NCBI RefSeq assembly: GCF_042666505.1
Contig: NZ_JBHTDN010000010.1
Span: forward strand, 1-64,000
Source of the DNA: Parapedobacter sp042666505
Lineage (GTDB): Bacteria; Bacteroidota; Bacteroidia; Sphingobacteriales; Sphingobacteriaceae
Reading direction: 5' to 3'
Length of the DNA stretch: 64,000 bases
Shown: positions 59,843 to 64,000 of the stretch, one piece after another
How the letters are laid out: the number at the start of each line of letters is the position of its first letter
How positions within the stretch are numbered: the stretch's first letter is position 1
The notes under the pieces: generated by a model
The model's database searches: none
What the model saw: only the letters and a program-made list of their open reading frames with translations
What the model was told of the DNA's origin: nothing
Program-made: the position numbers and the translations under genes

Positions 59843-61294
59843 CTATCCTACACTTCCTTCAAGGGAAATGGCCAATAATTTCTGTGCCTCCACGGCAAAC
59901 TCCATGGGCAATTGGTTCAGCACCTCCTTGGCGTAACCGTTGACAATCAACCCGACGGCCTTTTCCGGATCAATTCCCCGTTGGGTGAGGTAAAACAATT
60001 GATCCTCGCCTATTTTTGAAGTGGTAGCTTCGTGTTCCAACTTGGCGGTTTTATTCCGGTTCTCAATGTAGGGAAACGTATGTGCCCCACAGCGGTCTCC
60101 GATCAGCAACGAATCACACTGCGTAAAGTTACGTGAGTTTTCCGCGCCCGGGCCAATCTTAACCAACCCCCGGTAACTATTGTGACTTACACCGGCTGAA
60201 ATCCCCTTGGATACAATTTTACTGCGCGTATTTTTACCCAGGTGAATCATCTTGGTTCCTGTATCCGCCAGTTGTTTATTACGGGTCAGCGCTACCGAAT
60301 AAAATTCCCCCACGGAGTGATCTCCCTTTAAGATGACACCGGGGTATTTCCAGGTAATTGCCGAGCCGGTTTCAACCTGTGTCCATGATATTTTGCTGTT
60401 GTCGCCCTTGCAAATACCACGTTTGGTTACAAAATTGTAGATCCCGCCCTTTCCGTCCTTATCGCCGGGATACCAATTCTGCACCGTAGAATATTTGATT
60501 TCAGCGTCTTTGAGGGCAATTAATTCCACGACAGCGGCATGTAACTGATTTTCATCGCGCATGGGAGCGGTACAGCCTTCCAGATAACTTACATACGCAC
60601 CTTCATCCGCAATGATCAATGTCCGTTCAAACTGGCCTGTATTTTCGGCGTTGATACGGAAATAGGTAGAAAGCTCCATGGGGCAATGGACGCCTTTGGG
60701 GATATACACAAAGGAACCGTCCGAAAACACCGCTGAATTTAACGCGGCATAAATGTTATCCGTTTGCGGTACAACCGAACCCAAATATTGCTTAACCAAT
60801 TCCGGATGTTCCTGAACCGCCTCACCAAACGAACAGAATATAACGCCCTGCTCCTTCAACTTTTCACGGAAGGTGGTTTTGACCGATACGCTGTCAAATA
60901 CGGCATCTACGGCAACTACACCGGCCAATATTTTCTGCTCGTTCAACGGGATACCCAATTTTTCAAACGTGGAAATCAGCTCGGGATCCACCTCGTCCAT
61001 GCTATTTAGCTGAGGTTTTGCCTTGGGCGCAGCATAATAGGAGATGTCCTGAAAATCCACATCGGGATGTTCAAAATTTTGCCAGCGAGGCATCTCCATC
61101 TGCAGGAAATGACGCAATGCCTTAAGCCGCCATTCCAACAACCACTCGGGCTCGTTTTTCTTGGCAGAGATTAATCGAACGGTATCTTCGGTAAGCCCCT
61201 TGGGGGCAATATCCATTTCAATATCCGTCGTAAATCCGTATTTATATTCTTCGAGCGCTAGCTCTTTTAACAATTCATCATCTTTTGTACTCAT
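59843..61294 (-). CDS. sufB: Fe-S cluster assembly protein SufB
   Basis: A 483-residue SufB, the scaffold subunit on which the nascent cluster forms. Diagnostic stretches: EYKYGFTTDIEMDIAPKGL, IPKGVHCPMELSTYFRIN, GAYVSYLEGCTAPMRDENQL, TVQNWYPGDKDGKGGIYNFVTKRG and QCDSLLIGDRCGAHTFPYIE with the conserved cysteine. I chose the ATG at 61294; the frame is open to 61357 without conserved sequence and would start at the promoter box. First gene of sufBCD. Confidence 0.95.
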   Translation of the reverse strand: MSTKDDELLKELALEEYKYGFTTDIEMDIAPKGLTEDTVRLISAKKNEPEWLLEWRLKALRHFLQMEMPRWQNFEHPDVDFQDISYYAAPKAKPQLNSMDEVDPELISTFEKLGIPLNEQKILAGVVAVDAVFDSVSVKTTFREKLKEQGVIFCSFGEAVQEHPELVKQYLGSVVPQTDNIYAALNSAVFSDGSFVYIPKGVHCPMELSTYFRINAENTGQFERTLIIADEGAYVSYLEGCTAPMRDENQLHAAVVELIALKDAEIKYSTVQNWYPGDKDGKGGIYNFVTKRGICKGDNSKISWTQVETGSAITWKYPGVILKGDHSVGEFYSVALTRNKQLADTGTKMIHLGKNTRSKIVSKGISAGVSHNSYRGLVKIGPGAENSRNFTQCDSLLIGDRCGAHTFPYIENRNKTAKLEHEATTSKIGEDQLFYLTQRGIDPEKAVGLIVNGYAKEVLNQLPMEFAVEAQKLLAISLEGSVG

Positions 61295-61354
61295 AACACA
61301 CCTTTCTCGATGATTAAAATCAGGCAGACCAGCAGCTGCTGAACTTTCGAACTG

Positions 61355-61362
61355 CAAAGTTA
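61355..61362 (-). promoter_or_regulatory. Promoter -7 box for sufBCD
   Basis: TAACTTTG on the minus strand, exact TAnnTTTG match, about 60 nt before the sufB ATG at 61294. No Rrf2-type operator can be pointed out with confidence. Confidence 0.5.
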
Positions 61363-61502
61363 CAATTTAAGTGGCAATAAACCTTACATAGAGGTGCCTT
61401 CATTTAGGTCGTTGTCCGTTCCTGTCTACATTTTTACAAATCGGTGATAATGAACCGCATTTGATTGGAATCCGATAATCTGGAAAATAAATTGTATTAT
61501 TG

Positions 61503-61517
61503 CCAAATATAATTTGG
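61503..61517. promoter_or_regulatory. Palindrome at the Lrp/AsnC gene start
   Basis: CCAAAT-ATA-ATTTGG is a perfect 6-bp inverted repeat with a 3-bp centre, 8 nt upstream of the ATG at 61526 and over the region where the promoter should be. Size and AT-rich centre fit an Lrp/AsnC autoregulatory site. Confidence 0.4.
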
Positions 61518-61525
61518 TTACAAAC

Positions 61526-61996
61526 ATGCCTTTCCAACCGGACAAAACAGATTTCAAAATCCTGAAGCTTTTGCAGGAAAATGGCCGGATTACCAACCTG
61601 CAGTTAGCGTCCAGTATCGGGCTTTCACCTGCTCCGACCTTGGAGCGCGTGCGGAAACTCGAAAATTCGGGTTATATCAAAAGCTATCACGCGTTTGTCG
61701 ATGAAGAAAAACTCGGGTTGGGTATCAAATCGTTCATTCAGGTGTCGCTTGATTTCCATACACACAATGCCATTCCTGAATTTGTGGAAGCTGTCAAAAA
61801 CATCAAAGAAGTAACGGAATGCCATCACGTAACCGGTCAATGCGATTTCATCCTGAAGGTTTACGTGAAAGACATTAAGGCTTACGAAGCCGTTATCATG
61901 GAAAAAATAAGCAAGATTCCGTATGTGAAGACGTTCCAGACGATGATGATCATGTCCACCAGCAAAAAAGAGCCCATCGTACCGATGGAATACTAA
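61526..61996 (+). CDS. Lrp/AsnC-family transcriptional regulator
   Basis: A 156-residue Lrp/AsnC protein. The N-terminal HTH reads DFKILKLLQENGRITNLQLASSIGLSPAPTLERVRKLENSGYI (seen in parts: TNLQLASSIGLSPAPTLERV); the C-terminal RAM domain has VTECHHVTGQCDFILKVYVKD with the conserved G-x-x-D used in effector binding. Such regulators respond to amino acids and form octamers. I chose the ATG at 61526; a TTG at 61514 would add four residues. The stop is 4 nt from the convergent ung gene. Confidence 0.93.
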   Translation: MPFQPDKTDFKILKLLQENGRITNLQLASSIGLSPAPTLERVRKLENSGYIKSYHAFVDEEKLGLGIKSFIQVSLDFHTHNAIPEFVEAVKNIKEVTECHHVTGQCDFILKVYVKDIKAYEAVIMEKISKIPYVKTFQTMMIMSTSKKEPIVPMEY

Positions 61997-62000
61997 CGCA

Positions 62001-62672
62001 TCAAAGCTGCCAGTCAATAGGCTCCAATCCCTGTTCGGTCAAGAACTCATTCGCCTTGGAAAAATGCTTACATCCAAAAAACCCATTGTACGCCGAAAAC
62101 GGGGAAGGGTGTGCAGCCGTCAAAATGTGGTGTTTACGATAGTCTATCAATGCGGCCTTATCCTTTGCGTACCGGCCCCATAGCAAAAACACGATTCCGC
62201 TCCGCCGTGCGGATAGTTCGGCTATGGCTTTATCGGTAAATGCCTCCCATCCTTTTCCTTGGTGTGAACCTGCGGTGTGTGCACGCACGGTCAGGGTTGC
62301 ATTGAGCAACAGGACGCCACGGTTGGCCCAGGCCGTCAGATCTCCATGGGTCGGAATCTGGAATCCGGGAATATCGGTGCTCAGCTCCTGATACATGTTT
62401 CGAAGTGAAGGAGGGATACCCACGCCGCGCGGAACCGAGAAAGATAAACCGTGTGCCTGTCCGACATTGTGATACGGGTCCTGCCCCAAAATGACCACCT
62501 TGACCTGATCGAAGGGCGTATGACTGAAGGCGTTGAAGATCAGATTGCTGGGAGGAAATACTGTATGTTCTTTTTTTTCCGATTGAAGAAAACTTTTGAG
62601 TTCATGCATGTAAGGTTTTTCGAATTCAGGTTCCAGTACAGCCTTCCAACTGCTTTCTAATTGTACGCTCAT
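62001..62672 (-). CDS. ung: Uracil-DNA glycosylase
   Basis: A 223-residue family-1 uracil-DNA glycosylase, which removes uracil from DNA in base-excision repair. The water-activating motif is VVILGQDPYHNVGQAHGLSFSV with the catalytic aspartate, and the leucine loop HPSPFSAYNGFFGCKHFS contains the catalytic histidine. Length is normal. The TAnnTTTG box ends 4 nt before the ATG. Confidence 0.96.
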   Translation of the reverse strand: MSVQLESSWKAVLEPEFEKPYMHELKSFLQSEKKEHTVFPPSNLIFNAFSHTPFDQVKVVILGQDPYHNVGQAHGLSFSVPRGVGIPPSLRNMYQELSTDIPGFQIPTHGDLTAWANRGVLLLNATLTVRAHTAGSHQGKGWEAFTDKAIAELSARRSGIVFLLWGRYAKDKAALIDYRKHHILTAAHPSPFSAYNGFFGCKHFSKANEFLTEQGLEPIDWQL

Positions 62673-62676
62673 ATCG

Positions 62677-62684
62677 CAAAAATA
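62677..62684 (-). promoter_or_regulatory. Promoter -7 box for ung
   Basis: TATTTTTG on the minus strand, ending 4 nt before the ATG at 62672, which suggests a leaderless message. Confidence 0.55.
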
Positions 62685-62811
62685 CAGTTATTTGTAAAAA
62701 GTTTACGCTTCCTTGTTAAAGCGCCCGAATAAACGGATATTTCCGCAGAGTTGTTTCTCAGAGGCGGCGGAGAGAGCGATAAATTTGCTTTAATATGAAC
62801 GCAAATTTACC

Positions 62812-62819
62812 TAAGTTTG
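62812..62819 (+). promoter_or_regulatory. Promoter -7 box for the TPR-like membrane protein
   Basis: TAAGTTTG, exact TAnnTTTG, 39 nt before the ATG at 62859. A TTTG at 62784-62787 lies 24 nt upstream, slightly far for a -33 box. Confidence 0.5.
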
Positions 62820-62858
62820 CACGATTATTGAGCGCATTAAGAATTAAATCAGATCAAC

Positions 62859-63395
62859 ATGTCTAATATCGTCCGTATTATCATATCTTCCCTTCTCTTG
62901 ATCGGCACTATCGCCCTATTCGTGCTCGGGCAATGGGGATGGGGCATATTGGGTGTTTTTATCACGATTCTGGCTTTTGTGACGGTATTTTTCAACGAAA
63001 ACATGTTGATCGCACAGTTTTACCTGCGCAAGGAAAATATGGCGAAGGCAAACCAATGGCTAAATCGCATCACCCGCTACGAAAAGCAGTTGATCCGCGC
63101 TCAGCATGGATACTATCACCTGCTTTTGGGCCTTATGGAATCGCAGAAATCGCCCATGCAATCCGAGAAGTACTTTAAAAAAGCCCTGGCTTTAGGGCTG
63201 CACATGGGGCATAATGTGGCCCTGGCCAAGCTAAGCCTTGCCGGTATCGCCATGGCAAAACGCAACAAGCGTGAAGCTACCAAGTATTTGCAAGAGGCCA
63301 AGCGAGCCGATAAAAACAAGCTATTAGCCGATCAGATTAAAATGATGAAAGAGCAGATGGGCATGATGGACCGGCAGCAGATCCGATATCGGTAA
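62859..63395 (+). CDS. Membrane protein with TPR-like helical domain
   Basis: A 178-residue protein of unknown function. Two membrane helices (IIISSLLLIGTIALFVLGQ and WGILGVFITILAFVTVFF) are followed by a soluble helical region resembling two or three tetratricopeptide units (NMAKANQWLNRI, GYYHLLLGLMESQKSPMQSEKYFKKALALGL, LAGIAMAKRNKREATKYLQEAKRADK). TPR-like domains mediate protein contacts. It has its own promoter box and converges with the next gene, 1 nt between the two coding ends. Confidence 0.7.
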   Translation: MSNIVRIIISSLLLIGTIALFVLGQWGWGILGVFITILAFVTVFFNENMLIAQFYLRKENMAKANQWLNRITRYEKQLIRAQHGYYHLLLGLMESQKSPMQSEKYFKKALALGLHMGHNVALAKLSLAGIAMAKRNKREATKYLQEAKRADKNKLLADQIKMMKEQMGMMDRQQIRYR

Positions 63396-63396
63396 T

Positions 63397-63888
63397 TTAT
63401 TCTTCCTTCGCGGATGCTCCGATATAGGCATCCAGAAACCTGCCTTCTTCCCGGCTATCTTCGAACACTATTTTCATTACCTGAATGGCTTCTACCTGGG
63501 GTGGAATTGCCTCCGCGGTAACGGTCAGCTTCACGGGTACCTTGGGCTGTAACAGGTAGTGCAGGTAGTTTTGTTTGCCCTCGAAACGCATGAGCACGCG
63601 TCCTAACGCAATCGACGAAAAGTAATAGGCATTCCGTGCATTGTCTACCAGCTGCATTCCATAAACATTGATTTTCAGTTCACGCGGTTTGTCTTTCAGG
63701 CTGGTAAGTGTTAATGTCACGGTTGCGGTATGGGTAGCAGTGTCAATGAGGAACTGTTCGGCTTCAAACCGGATATCGTCCAGGATCACCACGCTGGAAT
63801 CCTGCCCCGTGACTTTCGTGGGCCTACTCTGCGCCGACGCAACCCAGAGAGGAAGCATCCACATTCCGATCAATAAGAACCGTTTCAT
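63397..63888 (-). CDS. Secreted hypothetical protein
   Basis: A 163-residue exported protein that I do not recognise. A signal peptide (MKRFLLIGMWMLPLWVASAQ) is followed by an all-beta region of alternating strands (ATVTLTLTSLKDKPRELKIN, KVPVKLTVTAEAIPP, IQVMKIVFED), which suggests one immunoglobulin-like periplasmic domain. The ATG overlaps the stop of the partial membrane-protein gene upstream (ATGA), so the two are translated in series and may work together. Confidence 0.65.
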   Translation of the reverse strand: MKRFLLIGMWMLPLWVASAQSRPTKVTGQDSSVVILDDIRFEAEQFLIDTATHTATVTLTLTSLKDKPRELKINVYGMQLVDNARNAYYFSSIALGRVLMRFEGKQNYLHYLLQPKVPVKLTVTAEAIPPQVEAIQVMKIVFEDSREEGRFLDAYIGASAKEE

Positions 63889-64000
63889 CTTAGTCGATCT
63901 GCCGATTTAATCAATTTTTCATCTTTCCGAATGCCACCCATGGCCATAAACAGGAAAATAATGCTGATGGGCAGCAGAAAAAAACCCACGCCGATGTTCC
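63885..64000 (-). CDS. Membrane protein, C-terminal part only (runs off the window)
   Basis: The last 38 codons of a minus-strand gene extend past the window edge. They encode a membrane helix (GVGFFLLPISIIFLFMAMGG) and a short charged cytosolic end IRKDEKLIKSADRLR. The TGA stop (63885-63887) lies within the ATG of the secreted-protein gene. Too little is present to name it. Confidence 0.6.
   Translation of the reverse strand, partial: NIGVGFFLLPISIIFLFMAMGGIRKDEKLIKSADRLR

Overview
This window comes from a Bacteroidota chromosome, most likely a member of the Sphingobacteriaceae (Pedobacter / Parapedobacter / Sphingobacterium type). The evidence is the gene families (DUF5686 outer-membrane protein, LytTR/LytS pairs, PA0069-type radical SAM, DUF4838 protein, separate DsbD-alpha protein) and many copies of the Bacteroidota -7 promoter box TAnnTTTG in front of genes. 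The genus cannot be fixed from the sequence alone.

Layout. 1-0.8 kb: right-hand remnant of an IS66-family element. 0.85-28.2 kb: one long minus-strand surface-polysaccharide locus read right to left. It runs: winged-helix regulator, Wza-like SLBB export protein, Wzz-like chain-length protein, UDP-HexNAc dehydrogenase, a decayed dTDP-rhamnose block (rmlB with a large in-frame deletion, intact rmlC and rmlD, rmlA with a stop codon and a frameshift), gmd and fcl for GDP-L-fucose, Wzx flippase, FrhB-like and pyruvyltransferase-like pair, two GT4 enzymes, a GT2, an EpsG-like Wzy polymerase, another GT2, an acetyltransferase, a secreted DUF4838 protein, a dTDP-rhamnose-4-epimerase-like SDR, a CgeB-like glycosyltransferase, then a reductase, a PglD-like acyltransferase and a WecA-like phosphoglycosyltransferase. 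Together these can make nucleotide sugars, start a repeat unit on undecaprenyl phosphate, extend and decorate it, flip, polymerise and export it (Wzx/Wzy route). The middle (about 3.3-17.6 kb) is visibly AT-rich relative to both ends, as expected of an exchanged serotype-like cassette.

28.5-64 kb: mainly housekeeping genes with GC near 50 percent. They include an Rrf2 regulator, an AsmA-like protein, an MsbA-like ABC exporter, truA, a folE plus PTPS pterin pair, a DUF5686 protein, trmD, an SGLT-type symporter, a rhomboid protease, a PA0069 radical SAM protein, a LUD protein, ftsH and rsfS, birA, DsbD-alpha and DsbD, pfkA, a TlpA-like protein, a LemA/TPM/TPM/DUF58 cluster, a COG2509 flavoprotein, tRNA-Gly(CCC), a LytTR two-component system with a small secreted protein, sufBCD, an Lrp/AsnC regulator, ung, and three small membrane or secreted proteins.

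Main points of interest: the selective decay of rmlA and rmlB inside an otherwise intact polysaccharide operon; a 20-bp-period direct repeat shared by the two promoter regions around the LytTR system; an identical 17-bp promoter core in front of gmd and of the locus regulator; a perfect 17-bp inverted repeat in the truA/PTPS divergent region; and a series of genes whose TAnnTTTG box lies only 3-9 nt before the start codon, suggesting leaderless transcripts. No CRISPR array, prophage or complete mobile element was seen.
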